Shown piece by piece: positions 41,834 through 50,806 of a DNA stretch of 64,000 nucleotides; positions within the stretch are counted from its first letter, which is position 1; each line of letters opens with the position of its first letter. The stretch comes from Streptomyces sp. NBC_00620 (GTDB lineage: Bacteria; Actinomycetota; Actinomycetes; Streptomycetales; Streptomycetaceae): assembly GCF_026341825.1 (NCBI RefSeq), contig NZ_JAPENY010000002.1, positions 434,001 to 498,000 on the forward strand, written 5' to 3'. Both the position numbers and the translations under genes were made by a program. The notes below the pieces were generated by a model. The model was given only the letters and a program-made list of their open reading frames with translations, did not search any database and was not told the DNA's origin.

Positions 41834-42196
41834 ATGACCACGAACACCCAGGCCACGCCGTCCTTCGCCGTGCACATCCCCGATGCCGAGCTCGAGCCGG
41901 AGCCGCTCGACCCGGCCCAGATCGTCTCCGGCGACCCGGTCGTGACGGGCAAGGTGCTGTGGGAGTCGGCCGACGGCAAGCAGCTGCGCGGCATCTGGCA
42001 GATCACGCCCGGCGTGGTGACCGACACCGAGGCGAACGAGCTCTTCGTCGTCGTCAGCGGCCGTGCCACGATCGAGGTCGAGGACGGCGACGTCATCGAG
42101 GTGGGCCCCGGCGACGCGGCGATCCTGCGCGAGGGCGACCGCACGACCTGGACCGTCCACGAGACGCTCCGCAAGGCGTACCACATCAGCCTCTGA
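41834..42196 (+). CDS. cupin domain protein
   Basis: A 120-residue single-domain cupin. Two beta motifs are visible: WQITPGVVTDTEANELFVVVSGRATIEVEDGD and GPGDAAILREGDRTTWTVHETLRKAYHI. The first lacks the usual two His ligands (TDTEANE), so metal binding is uncertain. AAGGTGA lies about 6 nt before the ATG. It is divergent from fdhA; role unknown. Confidence 0.88.
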   Translation: MTTNTQATPSFAVHIPDAELEPEPLDPAQIVSGDPVVTGKVLWESADGKQLRGIWQITPGVVTDTEANELFVVVSGRATIEVEDGDVIEVGPGDAAILREGDRTTWTVHETLRKAYHISL

Positions 42197-42250
42197 GGGC
42201 CTGTTCGGCGCAGGGCACGCTTCCGCCTGGAAGAGCAGGGCCCGCTCCGC

Positions 42251-42805
42251 CTAGAACAGCGGCTCCGGAAGCACCCCTTCCAGCGCGAGTAGCTTCCGCT
42301 TGGTCTCCAGCCCGCCCCCGAAGCCCCCGATACCGCCGTCGCGCTCGACGACCCGGTGGCACGGCACGACGACCGGCAGCGGGTTCGAGCCCATGGCCAC
42401 GCCCACGGCCTGCGCCGCGCCCGGCTGGCCGACCCGGCCCGCCAGGTCGCCGTAGCCCACGACCGCGCCGTACGGGACGCCGGACGCCAGCTCGCGCAGC
42501 ACCTGGCGGTTGAACCCGGAGATCAGCGACCAGTCCAGCGGCAGCTCGAAGTCACGCCGCTCGCCCGCGAAGTACGCCGTGACCTGACGTATCGGCTCGG
42601 CCAGGAGCGGGGAGCCGGGTGCCTCGACGGGCTCGCTGCCCAGACGTGAGGCGAGCCGGTCGAGCGCCTTGTCGCGCACCGCGTCCGTGGCGTGGAACAC
42701 GACGTTCACCAGGCCGTCGCGCGTCGCCGCCAGCAGCAGCGGACCGATGTCCGTGCCGACGACCGCCCATACGACCTGCTGCTCGTTCTGCCCGTGGCTG
42801 TTCAT
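42251..42805 (-). CDS. ogt: methylated-DNA-protein cysteine methyltransferase
   Basis: A 184-residue O6-alkylguanine repair protein. The active site is PVVVPCHRVVERDGGIGGFGGGLETKRKLLALEG (Cys acceptor in PCHRV). The helix-turn-helix with Arg finger is GFNRQVLRELASGVPYGAVVGYGDLAGRVGQPGAAQAVGVAMGSNP. A single polypeptide without the Ada N-terminal domain. The ATG at 42805 is preceded by TACGGT (complement of 42813-42818) ending 7 nt away and no ribosome site, so it is leaderless. DNA repair links it to uvrB nearby. Confidence 0.94.
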   Translation of the reverse strand: MNSHGQNEQQVVWAVVGTDIGPLLLAATRDGLVNVVFHATDAVRDKALDRLASRLGSEPVEAPGSPLLAEPIRQVTAYFAGERRDFELPLDWSLISGFNRQVLRELASGVPYGAVVGYGDLAGRVGQPGAAQAVGVAMGSNPLPVVVPCHRVVERDGGIGGFGGGLETKRKLLALEGVLPEPLF

Positions 42806-43144
42806 GCGATCCACCGTACGGCGCACCACTGACAACGCCCCGCGACCGGACACGGACAGCATGAGCGTGACGGCGGAGAGTCAGCAGGTGCGGCCGGTGC
42901 CGGCGTGACACAGGAAGGCCAACGGAAAAGGGGTACGGGATGGCCACATATTGAATGGAGTTGGCCGAGTCCACACACTGGCGCCGCACAAGTGGGGCGA
43001 GGCCGTGTTTCTTTGCCGGAAAATCGTTCGACCGTTCCAGTGGGGGTCATACTCTCTGCCTCAACCCTGACCGTTCTTACGGTCCCGCGGGTGGGGGCAA
43101 TTCAGAAAATTCCGGGCGAAACCGGGCGGGAAGGATAGCCGCGC
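42806..43144. other. intergenic region between ogt and MHYT gene
   Basis: 339 bp. It holds the ogt promoter at its left end and a short AT-richer part (about 42935-43080) with TTGAAT and CATACT elements, likely containing the MHYT promoter. A 15-codon frame at 42861-42908 is present but unconvincing. No other gene seen. Confidence 0.5.
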
Positions 43145-44011
43145 ATGCAGGGCACGGTCGACGGCTTCAGCTACGGACTCGTCACACCGGTAGTGGCATA
43201 TCTCATGGCCTGCCTGGGAGGAGCGCTGGGGCTGCGCTGCACCACCAGATCGCTTCTCGTCGCCCGTTCCTGGCGGGCCGGCTGGCTCGCACTCGGCTCG
43301 GCCGCGATCGCCTCGGGCATATGGACCATGCACTTCATCGCGATGATGGGGTTCACGGTCGAGGAGACCCCGATCCGCTACGACAAACCGCTGACCTTCG
43401 CGAGCCTGGGCGTGGCCATCGTGATGGTCGGCGTCGGGATCTTCATCGTCGGCTACCGGGGAGCCACCGGTACGGCGCTCTTCACCGGGGGCACCATCAC
43501 CGGCCTGGGAGTCGCCTCGATGCACTACCTGGGCATGGCGAGCATCAGCCTCAACGGGAGGCTCGAGTACAACACCCTCACCGTCTCCGCCTCGGTCGTC
43601 ATCGCCGTCGTCGCCGCCACCGCCGCCCTGTGGGCCGCCGGGCAGGTCAGGGGATTCCTCTGGAGCGTGGGCGCCAGCCTCGTCATGGGGCTCGCCGTCA
43701 CCGGCATGCACTACACCGGCATGGCCGCCCTCAGCGTCCATCTGCACAGCACGTCCAGCACTCCCGTCGGGGACTCGACCGCCGCCCTGATCGCGCCCAT
43801 GATGATCGGCCCGCTGGTCTTCCTCTGTCTGGCGGGCGTCGTCGTGATGTTCGACCCCCTGATGGTCATGGGGAAGCCCGACTGGACGCCCAAGGACAAC
43901 AGGCCGGGCATCCCCGCCCACCCGGCCGTCCCGCACCCCGGCAGCCGTCCGCCGCTCCGCCCCGGCCGGGACCGTGGACGCCGGAGCTCCCGCACCCCGC
44001 AGAACTGGTGA
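43145..44011 (+). CDS. MHYT-domain membrane sensor
   Basis: A 288-residue integral membrane protein with seven helices. Three MHYT repeats carry their motif: [10 protein letters not shown] (about 60), [10 protein letters not shown] (about 122), [10 protein letters not shown] (about 185). They are proposed to bind copper and sense O2, CO or NO. There is no output domain (GGDEF/EAL) fused; the C-terminal 45 residues are Pro/Arg-rich and cytoplasmic. Ribosome site GGAAGG about 8 nt before ATG. It sits 40 nt ahead of uvrB. Confidence 0.93.
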   Translation: MQGTVDGFSYGLVTPVVAYLMACLGGALGLRCTTRSLLVARSWRAGWLALGSAAIASGIWTMHFIAMMGFTVEETPIRYDKPLTFASLGVAIVMVGVGIFIVGYRGATGTALFTGGTITGLGVASMHYLGMASISLNGRLEYNTLTVSASVVIAVVAATAALWAAGQVRGFLWSVGASLVMGLAVTGMHYTGMAALSVHLHSTSSTPVGDSTAALIAPMMIGPLVFLCLAGVVVMFDPLMVMGKPDWTPKDNRPGIPAHPAVPHPGSRPPLRPGRDRGRRSSRTPQNW

Positions 44012-44051
44012 TCCGGCACCGTTGTCAGTGCGGGGTCGTACGGTTGATTCC

Positions 44052-46181
44052 ATGCGGCCCGTATCCAAGATCGAACGTTCGGTGGCGCCCTTCGAGGTCG
44101 TCAGCCCCTACCAGCCGAGCGGTGACCAGCCGGCGGCCATCGCCGAGCTGGAAAAGCGCATCCGCGCAGGTGAGAAGGATGTCGTCCTGCTGGGTGCGAC
44201 CGGCACCGGCAAGTCCGCCACCACCGCGTGGATGATCGAGAAGCTCCAGCGCCCCACGCTCGTCATGGCACCGAACAAGACCTTGGCCGCCCAGCTGGCC
44301 AACGAGTTCCGCGAGCTGCTGCCGAACAATGCCGTCGAGTACTTCGTGTCGTACTACGACTACTACCAGCCCGAGGCGTACGTCCCGCAGTCGGACACCT
44401 ACATCGAGAAGGACTCCTCGGTCAACGAGGAGGTGGAGCGCCTGCGCCACTCCGCGACCAACTCGCTGCTCACCCGCCGCGACGTCATCGTGGTCGCCTC
44501 GGTCTCCTGCATCTACGGCCTCGGTACGCCGCAGGAGTACGTGGACCGGATGGTCCAGCTCAAGGTCGGCGACGAGATCGACCGCGACGACCTGCTGCGC
44601 CGCTTCGTGGACATCCAGTACACGCGCAACGACGTGGCCTTCGCGCGAGGCACCTTCCGGGTCCGCGGCGACACCATCGAGATCTTCCCGGTCTACGAGG
44701 AGCTGGCCGTCCGCATCGAGATGTTCGGCGACGAGATCGAGGCCCTCTCCACGCTCCATCCGCTCACCGGCGAGGTCATCAGTGACGACACCTCGCTGCA
44801 CGTCTTCCCGGCGTCCCACTACATCGCGGGCCCCGAGCGACTGGAGCGCGCCGCCAACGACATCGAGAAGGAGCTGGGGGAGCGCCTCGCCGAGTTGGAG
44901 AAGCAGAGCAAGCTCCTGGAGGCCCAGCGCCTGCGCATGCGTACGACCTACGACCTCGAGATGCTCCGCCAGATCGGCTCCTGCTCCGGCGTGGAGAACT
45001 ACTCGATGCATTTCGACGGCCGTGAGCCGGGCTCCCCGCCGAACACACTGATCGACTACTTCCCCGACGACTTCCTGCTCGTCCTCGACGAGTCGCACGT
45101 CACGGTCCCGCAGATCGGCGCCATGTACGAGGGCGACGCCTCCCGCAAGCGCACCCTCGTGGACCACGGTTTCAGGCTGCCCTCCGCGCTGGACAACCGT
45201 CCCCTGAAGTGGGAGGAGTTCCAGAAGCGCATCGGGCAGACGGTCTATCTGTCCGCTACCCCGGGGAAGTACGAACTCTCGCGGGGGGACGGTTTCGTCG
45301 AGCAGATCATCCGGCCCACCGGTCTCGTCGACCCCGAGGTCGTCGTCAAGCCCACCGAGGGCCAGATCGACGACCTGGTGCACGAGATCCGCAAGCGCAC
45401 CGAGAAGGACGAGCGCGTCCTGGTCACCACGCTCACCAAGAAGATGGCCGAGGACCTCACCGACTACTTCCTGGAGCTCGGCATCCAGGTGCGCTATCTG
45501 CACAGCGACGTCGACACCCTGCGCCGCGTCGAGCTGCTGCGGGAACTGCGCGCGGGCGAGTTCGACGTCCTGGTCGGCATCAACCTCCTCCGTGAGGGCC
45601 TGGACCTGCCCGAGGTCTCCCTGGTGGCGATCCTCGACGCCGACAAGGAGGGGTTCCTGCGGTCGGGCACCTCCCTCATCCAGACCATCGGCCGTGCGGC
45701 GCGCAACGTCTCCGGTCAGGTCCATATGTACGCCGACAAGATCACCCCGGCGATGGAGAAGGCCATCGACGAGACCAACCGCCGCCGGGAGAAGCAGGTC
45801 GCCTACAACAAGGAGAGGGGCATCGATCCGCAGCCTCTCCGCAAGAAGATCAACGACATCGTGGCGCAGATCGCCCGCGAGGGCGTCGACACGGAGCAGC
45901 TGCTCGGCTCGGGTTACCGCAAGGGGAGCGAGGGCAAGGGTGCCAAGGCCCCGGTGCCCGCGCTCGGCGGCAAGGCGGCCAGGTCCGCCAAGGGCAAGGG
46001 CAAGGAGACGGTTCCGACCGACCGCCCCGCGGCCGAACTTGCCGGGCAGATCGAGGAGATGACGGCGCGGATGCGTGCCGCGGCGGCCGATCTCCAGTTC
46101 GAGATCGCGGCCCGGCTGCGTGACGAGGTCTCCGAGATGAAGAAGGAGCTGCGGCAGATGAAGGAAGGCGGGCTCGCCTGA
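44052..46181 (+). CDS. uvrB: excinuclease ABC subunit B
   Basis: A 709-residue UvrB of nucleotide-excision repair. Walker A is [14 protein letters not shown] (about 40-55). The DNA-clamping beta-hairpin is in [23 protein letters not shown], motif [18 protein letters not shown]. Motifs V/VI are [32 protein letters not shown] and QTIGRAARN. The C-terminal UVR domain that contacts UvrC ends at about 700 ([41 protein letters not shown]). ATG 44052 is preceded by TACGGT (44039-44044) 7 nt away: leaderless. A Lys/Gly/Ala-rich linker precedes the UVR domain. Confidence 0.98.
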   Translation: MRPVSKIERSVAPFEVVSPYQPSGDQPAAIAELEKRIRAGEKDVVLLGATGTGKSATTAWMIEKLQRPTLVMAPNKTLAAQLANEFRELLPNNAVEYFVSYYDYYQPEAYVPQSDTYIEKDSSVNEEVERLRHSATNSLLTRRDVIVVASVSCIYGLGTPQEYVDRMVQLKVGDEIDRDDLLRRFVDIQYTRNDVAFARGTFRVRGDTIEIFPVYEELAVRIEMFGDEIEALSTLHPLTGEVISDDTSLHVFPASHYIAGPERLERAANDIEKELGERLAELEKQSKLLEAQRLRMRTTYDLEMLRQIGSCSGVENYSMHFDGREPGSPPNTLIDYFPDDFLLVLDESHVTVPQIGAMYEGDASRKRTLVDHGFRLPSALDNRPLKWEEFQKRIGQTVYLSATPGKYELSRGDGFVEQIIRPTGLVDPEVVVKPTEGQIDDLVHEIRKRTEKDERVLVTTLTKKMAEDLTDYFLELGIQVRYLHSDVDTLRRVELLRELRAGEFDVLVGINLLREGLDLPEVSLVAILDADKEGFLRSGTSLIQTIGRAARNVSGQVHMYADKITPAMEKAIDETNRRREKQVAYNKERGIDPQPLRKKINDIVAQIAREGVDTEQLLGSGYRKGSEGKGAKAPVPALGGKAARSAKGKGKETVPTDRPAAELAGQIEEMTARMRAAAADLQFEIAARLRDEVSEMKKELRQMKEGGLA

Positions 46182-46340
46182 CGCCCTTATACCGGTGCCG
46201 GACCCCGGCCTGTACGCACTGTGTTGCAAGACCGACACAAAGTGCGCCCCAGGGTTCGGCACTGTCAGTGCCGCTGCGTAGGGTTCTGGTCATCCGTGGA
46301 CTCCGCGGAAACAGGGGACAGTTCGAGAGGGGATCTGCGC

Positions 46341-46955
46341 GTGGTCGACGTATCCAAGGGCGGTACGCCCGGTGGGCCTGGCGTCAATCTGACCAAGGGT
46401 CAGGCCATCAGTCTGGAGAAGAAGGGCGGGGGCACCCTCACCGCTGTGCGGATGGGGCTCGGCTGGCAGGCGGCACCCCGGCGCGGCCTGTTCGGCTCGC
46501 GCACCCGGGAGATCGACCTCGACGCCTCGGCCGTGCTGTTCGCCGACAAGCAGCCCGTCGACGTCGTGTTCTTCCGTCACCTCGTCAGCGACGACGGCTC
46601 CGTGCGGCACACCGGTGACAACCTCGTCGGCGGTGCGGGTCAGGGGGGCGACGACGAGTCGATCCTCGTCGACCTGCAGCGCATCCCGGTCCACATCGAC
46701 CAGATCGTCTTCACCGTGAACTCCTTCACGGGCCAGACGTTCCAGGAGGTGCAGAACGCGTTCTGCCGTCTGGTCGACGAGACCAACGGCCAGGAGCTCG
46801 CCCGCTACACGCTCGCAGGCGGTGGGCAGTACACGGCCCAGATCATGGCGAAGGTGCACCGAGCGGGGGCGGGCTGGCAGATGACGGCCATCGGCACGCC
46901 GGCCAACGGCCGCACGTTCCAGGACCTGATGCCCGCGATCCTGCCGCAGCTGTAG
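46341..46955 (+). CDS. TerD family protein
   Basis: A 204-residue stress-response protein of the TerD/CABP type. Landmarks are VNLTKGQAISLEKKGGGTLTAVRMGLGW, REIDLDASAVLFADKQPVDVVFFRHLVSDDGSVRHTGDNLVGGAGQGGDDESILVDLQRIPVHIDQIVFTVNSF. It includes the DLDAS and GDNLVGGAGQGGDDE calcium-binding motifs. GTG at 46341 chosen: it begins the conserved VDVSKGGTPGGPG and has GAGGGG about 9 nt upstream; upstream codons add a Cys/Arg-rich stretch. TTCGGC/TAGGGT at 46255-46260 and 46279-46284 may be its promoter. Tellurite resistance is not the only role of the family. Confidence 0.9.
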   Translation: MVDVSKGGTPGGPGVNLTKGQAISLEKKGGGTLTAVRMGLGWQAAPRRGLFGSRTREIDLDASAVLFADKQPVDVVFFRHLVSDDGSVRHTGDNLVGGAGQGGDDESILVDLQRIPVHIDQIVFTVNSFTGQTFQEVQNAFCRLVDETNGQELARYTLAGGGQYTAQIMAKVHRAGAGWQMTAIGTPANGRTFQDLMPAILPQL

Positions 46956-47000
46956 GCAGCCCGGCGCGCAGCACACGAAGCGACATAGGGGGACAAGGCG

Positions 47001-49028
47001 ATGACGGCCGAGCTGGTCCGGGGGCAGAACCATCCGCTCTCCCAGGTCCGTCTTGAGGTCCGCGTTTCGGCCGGCAAGCCGATCGTGGCCGGGGCCACGC
47101 TCAGCGATGAGCAGGGCAGGGTCCGCGGCGTCGAGTGGGTGGCCCACCCGGGCGCGCCCACTCTGCCCGGACTCGAGGTCTCCAGGCAGGCGGCGGCCGA
47201 CCACCGCCTCGCCTTCGACCTGGACGCCCTGTCGGAGGCGGTGCACCGGGTGAGTGTGCTGCTCGCGCTGCCCTCCGGGGTCGGCGGCCCGGTCCGGTTC
47301 GGAGCCGTCGCCGCCCCCTTCGTCGCCGTCACCGGGCTCGACGGCTCCGAGGTCGCCAGCTACACCGTCACCGGCCTGGACGCCGAGTCGGCCGTCGTCG
47401 CCCTGGAGCTCTACCGCAGACAGGACGCGTGGAAGGTCCGTGCGGTCGGCCAGGGATACGCGGGCGGTCTCGCGGAACTCCTCGCCGACCAGGGCCTGCC
47501 CGAGGCGCAGCAGCTCGCGGGCAGCATCAACGATGCGGTGGCCCAGGGACTGGCCCGCTCGGTGGCGGCACCCCCGCCCCGTACGCCGGACGCGGACCGC
47601 TCACGACAGGCGGCCACCTCGGCGACGGGAGGGGACCAGCCGTACGCGGGACCGCCCCAGGGCGCCTCCGGGAACGTATCGCCGCCGCAGTCCCCGTACG
47701 ACCTGCCCGGTGCGCAGGGCACCACAGCCCCGCAGACGAACTACCCCACGGGCGCCTCGCAGGCCGACCCGTCCGCCGTCACCCAGCCGTCCGCACCCGG
47801 CGCCGGCGATCCGATCAACTACACCCACCCCGGCAGGCAGAACGCCGCGGCGCCTCCGCCCCCGCCGACCGCACCTCCCGCACAGCCAGGGCAGCCCGCC
47901 CAGCCCGTCGCGGGCCACGCCACCGGCTGGTCCATGGAGGAGCGGCTCTACAACCAGGTGTGGGGCATGTTCGAGGACCTGGCCCGCACCACCGCCGCGT
48001 ATCGCAGCGCCGTCGACTTCGCCGACTCGCGGATGGAGCAGGAGCTCGACAAGGTCCTGTCCGACCCGCGCAGCCGCATCGGCGGGCAGGGCGATGCCGC
48101 GCGCGAGGCGGCTCAGGCCAAGCACGCCCAGCTGGTGGACCAGGCCCGGGCCGCCCTCGACCGGGACCTCGCGCAACTCCGTGCCGAGGCCGATGTCGTC
48201 GAGCCCGCGCTGCCCGCCGCGTACGCGCGCTGGGACAACCCGGTCTGGCACGGCTACCGGGTGCCCATGGAGGTTCCGATGGCCTTGCGCCTGGGTGATC
48301 TCCGTCTGCCGGAGAGTGAGAGTCTGAGCATTCCGATGCTGGTCCGGCTGCCGTTGGAGCGCGGGCTGTGGATCGACAGCGGCCGCGCCGCCCTCGGCGA
48401 CTCGCTCGCGGACTCCGACGAACTGCGTCGCCTCGCCATGGACACGGCGGTGGCGCATGCCGGGCGGCTGCTCGCGGTGCATCCCCCGGGCGAGTTCACG
48501 GTGCACGTCATAGATCCGGCCGGGTCGGGCGCCTCCTCCCTCACGCCGCTGGTGCGGTCGGGAGTGCTCGACGGCCCGCCCACCGTCGGAGCCGCGGGGG
48601 TGGCCGACGTCCTGGCCCGGCTCACCCAGCGCGTCGACCTGGTGCAGATGGCGGTGCGTGGGGGAGCGGCCGACTCGCTGCCCCCGGACCTCGACACCGC
48701 TGAACAGCTGCTGATCGTCAACGACTTCCCGCACGGTTTCGACGACCGCGCCGTGACCCAGCTGCGCTATCTCGCCGACGAGGGGCCGGCCGTCGGAGTC
48801 CACCTGATGATGGTGGCCGACCGGGAGGACGCCGAGGCCTACGGGCCGCTGCTCGACCCGCTCTGGCGCTCACTGCTGCGACTCACCCCGGTGCCCGACG
48901 ACCACCTCGCCGACCCCTGGGTCGGACACGCCTGGACGTACGAGCCCACGCTCGTCCCAGCGGGCAGTCAGGTGCTCCAGCAGGTCCTCACGCAGGTTGC
49001 GGCGGCCCGCCGTTCCTGGAACCGCTGA
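47001..49028 (+). CDS. TerD-like domain fused to degenerate FtsK/SpoIIIE-like domain
   Basis: A 675-residue protein. The N-terminal TerD-like domain (about 1-185) retains VRGQNHPLSQVRLEVRVSAGKP, FDLDALSEAVHRVSVLLALP and ALELYRRQDAWKVRAVGQGYAGGLAELLADQG. A Pro/Gln-rich linker (about 190-310) follows. A C-terminal region (about 320-675) begins with a coiled-coil-like helix and then resembles the ATPase part of FtsK-like secretion or partition proteins (VPMALRLGDLRLPESESLSIPMLVRLPLERGLWIDSG ... FTVHVIDPAGSG ... LLIVNDFPHGFDD). No Walker A GxxxxGK[ST] can be seen, so ATP hydrolysis is doubtful. ATG at 47001, 46 nt after the TerD gene. Confidence 0.8.
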   Translation: MTAELVRGQNHPLSQVRLEVRVSAGKPIVAGATLSDEQGRVRGVEWVAHPGAPTLPGLEVSRQAAADHRLAFDLDALSEAVHRVSVLLALPSGVGGPVRFGAVAAPFVAVTGLDGSEVASYTVTGLDAESAVVALELYRRQDAWKVRAVGQGYAGGLAELLADQGLPEAQQLAGSINDAVAQGLARSVAAPPPRTPDADRSRQAATSATGGDQPYAGPPQGASGNVSPPQSPYDLPGAQGTTAPQTNYPTGASQADPSAVTQPSAPGAGDPINYTHPGRQNAAAPPPPPTAPPAQPGQPAQPVAGHATGWSMEERLYNQVWGMFEDLARTTAAYRSAVDFADSRMEQELDKVLSDPRSRIGGQGDAAREAAQAKHAQLVDQARAALDRDLAQLRAEADVVEPALPAAYARWDNPVWHGYRVPMEVPMALRLGDLRLPESESLSIPMLVRLPLERGLWIDSGRAALGDSLADSDELRRLAMDTAVAHAGRLLAVHPPGEFTVHVIDPAGSGASSLTPLVRSGVLDGPPTVGAAGVADVLARLTQRVDLVQMAVRGGAADSLPPDLDTAEQLLIVNDFPHGFDDRAVTQLRYLADEGPAVGVHLMMVADREDAEAYGPLLDPLWRSLLRLTPVPDDHLADPWVGHAWTYEPTLVPAGSQVLQQVLTQVAAARRSWNR

Positions 49029-49067
49029 GGCCTTCAGAGGGTGTACCAAGTATCAGTAAAGTCTCCT

Positions 49068-49092
49068 GACCAGCAGTTTTGGTCTTTCTTTT
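49068..49092 (+). terminator. terminator of the ter operon
   Basis: GACCA (49068-49072) pairs with TGGTC (49080-49084) around a 7-nt loop and is followed by TTTCTTTT (49085-49092). It separates the TerD-FtsK-like gene from terC. Confidence 0.5.
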
Positions 49093-49134
49093 ACTAATCT
49101 CTTTACCTTTCCTTGGTGGTTCGGGTACTGTTTT

Positions 49135-49313
49135 CCTCACGGAGGGGAGTACTCCCTATCTACTGCGGCGCACCCGTCAATACGGATCAGGCCAGATCCC
49201 GGGGCGTCGGTCCGCAGGCACCGGGCGCATCACGCGCGCCGGCCGCCACGGGCGGAAGAGACCTCCAGCAGCGACGACGCTGAAATCTGCCGTTACGAAC
49301 TGCCGGAGGCGCA
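49135..49313 (+). promoter_or_regulatory. terC leader, yybP-ykoY (manganese) riboswitch-like
   Basis: The 285-bp leader has an AT-rich first part (about 49045-49140) and then a conserved-looking block, ACGGAGGGGAGTACTCCC (49139-49156) and CCGTCAATACGG (49174-49185). These match the paired GGGGAGUA and CGUCAAUAC features I recall from yybP-ykoY Mn2+ riboswitches, which commonly precede terC/alx genes. GC-rich hairpins follow (around 49195-49255). I could not fold the full aptamer by hand. The ribosome site GGAGG is at 49304-49308. Confidence 0.55.
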
Positions 49314-50303
49314 GTGGATGTTTCCGTGGCCCTATGGGTCCTGACGATCGCGGGCCTTGCCGCCCTCATTGCCGTCGACTTCTTCATCGGCCGCAAGCCG
49401 CATGACGTATCCATCAAGGAAGCCGGAATCTGGACGATCGTCTGGATCGTCCTGGCCGGACTGTTCGGGCTCGGACTGCTCGTCTTCTCCGGCGGCCAGC
49501 CCGCCGGAGAGTTCTTCGCCGGCTTCATCACCGAGAAATCGCTGAGCGTCGACAACCTCTTCGTCTTCGTCCTGATCATGGCGAAGTTCGCGGTGCCCAC
49601 GCAGTACCAGCAGCGGGTGCTCCTCGTCGGTGTGCTCATAGCCCTGGTCCTGCGCGCGATATTCATCGCCGCCGGTGCCGCGGTCCTCGCGAACTTCGCC
49701 TGGGTCTTCTACATCTTCGGCGCGTTCCTCATCTACACCGCCTGGAAGCTGATCCAGGAGGCCCGCGCCGACGACGAGGAAGAGGACTTCGAGGAGAACC
49801 GGCTGCTCAAGGCCGCTGAGCGACGCTTCGGCGTGGCCGACCGCTACCACGGCACCAAGCTGTGGATCCAGCAGAACGGCAAGCGCGTCATGACGCCGAT
49901 GCTGGTCGTGATGCTCGCGATCGGCACCACCGACGTGCTCTTCGCGCTGGACTCGATCCCCGCGATCTTCGGCCTGACCCAGGACCCGTACATCGTCTTC
50001 ACGGCCAACGCGTTCGCGCTGATGGGTCTGCGACAGCTGTACTTCCTCATCGGCGGCCTGCTCAGGAAGCTGGTCCACCTCAGCTACGGCCTGTCGGTCA
50101 TCCTCGGCTTCATCGGCGTCAAGCTGGTGCTGCACGCGCTGCACGAGTCGGGCGTCCATGTTCCCGAGATCTCCATCCCGGTCTCCCTCGGCGTGATCTG
50201 CGCTGTCCTGGTCGTCACGACGATCACCAGCCTGATCGCCTCCAAGAGGCAGGCGGCGCGGGAAGAGACCGAGAGCGCTCCGAAGGACAGCATCGACGTC
50301 TGA
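49314..50303 (+). CDS. TerC/Alx family membrane protein (probable Mn2+ exporter)
   Basis: A 329-residue protein with about nine hydrophobic helices. Motifs are SVDNLFVFVLIMAKFAVP (residues around 78-96, the Asp-Asn of TerC), LFALDSIPAIFGLTQDPYIVFTANAFALMGLRQLYFLIGGLL, and GVKLVLHAL. An acidic loop is near 150 (ADDEEEDFEENRLL). TerC/Alx proteins export Mn2+ in several bacteria and help load secreted metalloenzymes. GTG start with GGAGG 5 nt upstream. The riboswitch-like leader supports metal regulation. Confidence 0.93.
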   Translation: MDVSVALWVLTIAGLAALIAVDFFIGRKPHDVSIKEAGIWTIVWIVLAGLFGLGLLVFSGGQPAGEFFAGFITEKSLSVDNLFVFVLIMAKFAVPTQYQQRVLLVGVLIALVLRAIFIAAGAAVLANFAWVFYIFGAFLIYTAWKLIQEARADDEEEDFEENRLLKAAERRFGVADRYHGTKLWIQQNGKRVMTPMLVVMLAIGTTDVLFALDSIPAIFGLTQDPYIVFTANAFALMGLRQLYFLIGGLLRKLVHLSYGLSVILGFIGVKLVLHALHESGVHVPEISIPVSLGVICAVLVVTTITSLIASKRQAAREETESAPKDSIDV

Positions 50304-50330
50304 CGACGCCGGACGTAGGAACAACCACCC

Positions 50331-50371
50331 CCGGGAGCGGTACGCGGCGAATTGCCGAGCACCGCTCCCGG
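50331..50371. terminator. terC terminator hairpin
   Basis: CCGGGAGCGGT (50331-50341) pairs perfectly with ACCGCTCCCGG (50361-50371). Located 28 nt after terC. Confidence 0.65.
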
Positions 50372-50431
50372 TGCTTGCTTGGGACCTGAGCGCTCCCCGG
50401 CCGGGGGAGGCCCGGCCGGGTGGAGGCACCC

Positions 50432-50734
50432 ATGAAGTTCGTGCAGATCATCGACTTCGAGACCGAGCGCATGGACGAGATGCGGGAACTGGTGGACCAG
50501 GCGGCCCAGCGCGCCGCGGGCCGCACCGGCGGCCCCACACACCGTCTCGTTCTTCAGGACCGCAACACGCCCAACCGCTATCTCGTGCTGATCGAGTTCG
50601 AGTCGCACGAGGATGCCATGCGCAACAGCAACGACCCGGAGACGACCAGGATGGCGGAGCAACTGGCCGCGCTGTGTACCAGGCCGCCTTCCTTCACCGA
50701 CTGCGACGTACGGGAAATGACCGAGCTGAAGTAA
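50432..50734 (+). CDS. ABM-like small dimeric alpha-beta barrel protein
   Basis: A 100-residue protein resembling ferredoxin-fold antibiotic-biosynthesis-monooxygenase or stress-responsive AB-barrel proteins. Strand-helix-strand pattern: FVQIIDFETERMDEMRELVDQAAQ, then THRLVLQDRNTPNRYLVLIEFESHEDAMRNSNDPETTRMAEQLAALC. No catalytic residues are diagnostic. ATG at 50432 with TGGAGG about 6 nt upstream. Flanked by two strong hairpins, so probably monocistronic. Confidence 0.82.
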   Translation: MKFVQIIDFETERMDEMRELVDQAAQRAAGRTGGPTHRLVLQDRNTPNRYLVLIEFESHEDAMRNSNDPETTRMAEQLAALCTRPPSFTDCDVREMTELK

Positions 50735-50747
50735 CGGCCCGGTCCCG

Positions 50748-50788
50748 GGACAGGAGCCCCGCATCACCGGAATGCGGGGCCCCTGTCC
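50748..50788. terminator. 17-bp hairpin terminator
   Basis: Arms 50748-50764 and 50772-50788 pair with one mismatch around a 7-nt loop. Follows the ABM-like gene and precedes the Ca2+/H+ antiporter by 18 nt. Confidence 0.7.
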
Positions 50789-50806
50789 GCCTGAAAGGAT
50801 CACTGC

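Noticed and set aside
42861-42908. 15-codon frame MSVTAESQQVRPVPA
   Set aside because: Too short and without a ribosome site; could be a fragment, but there is nothing to support it.
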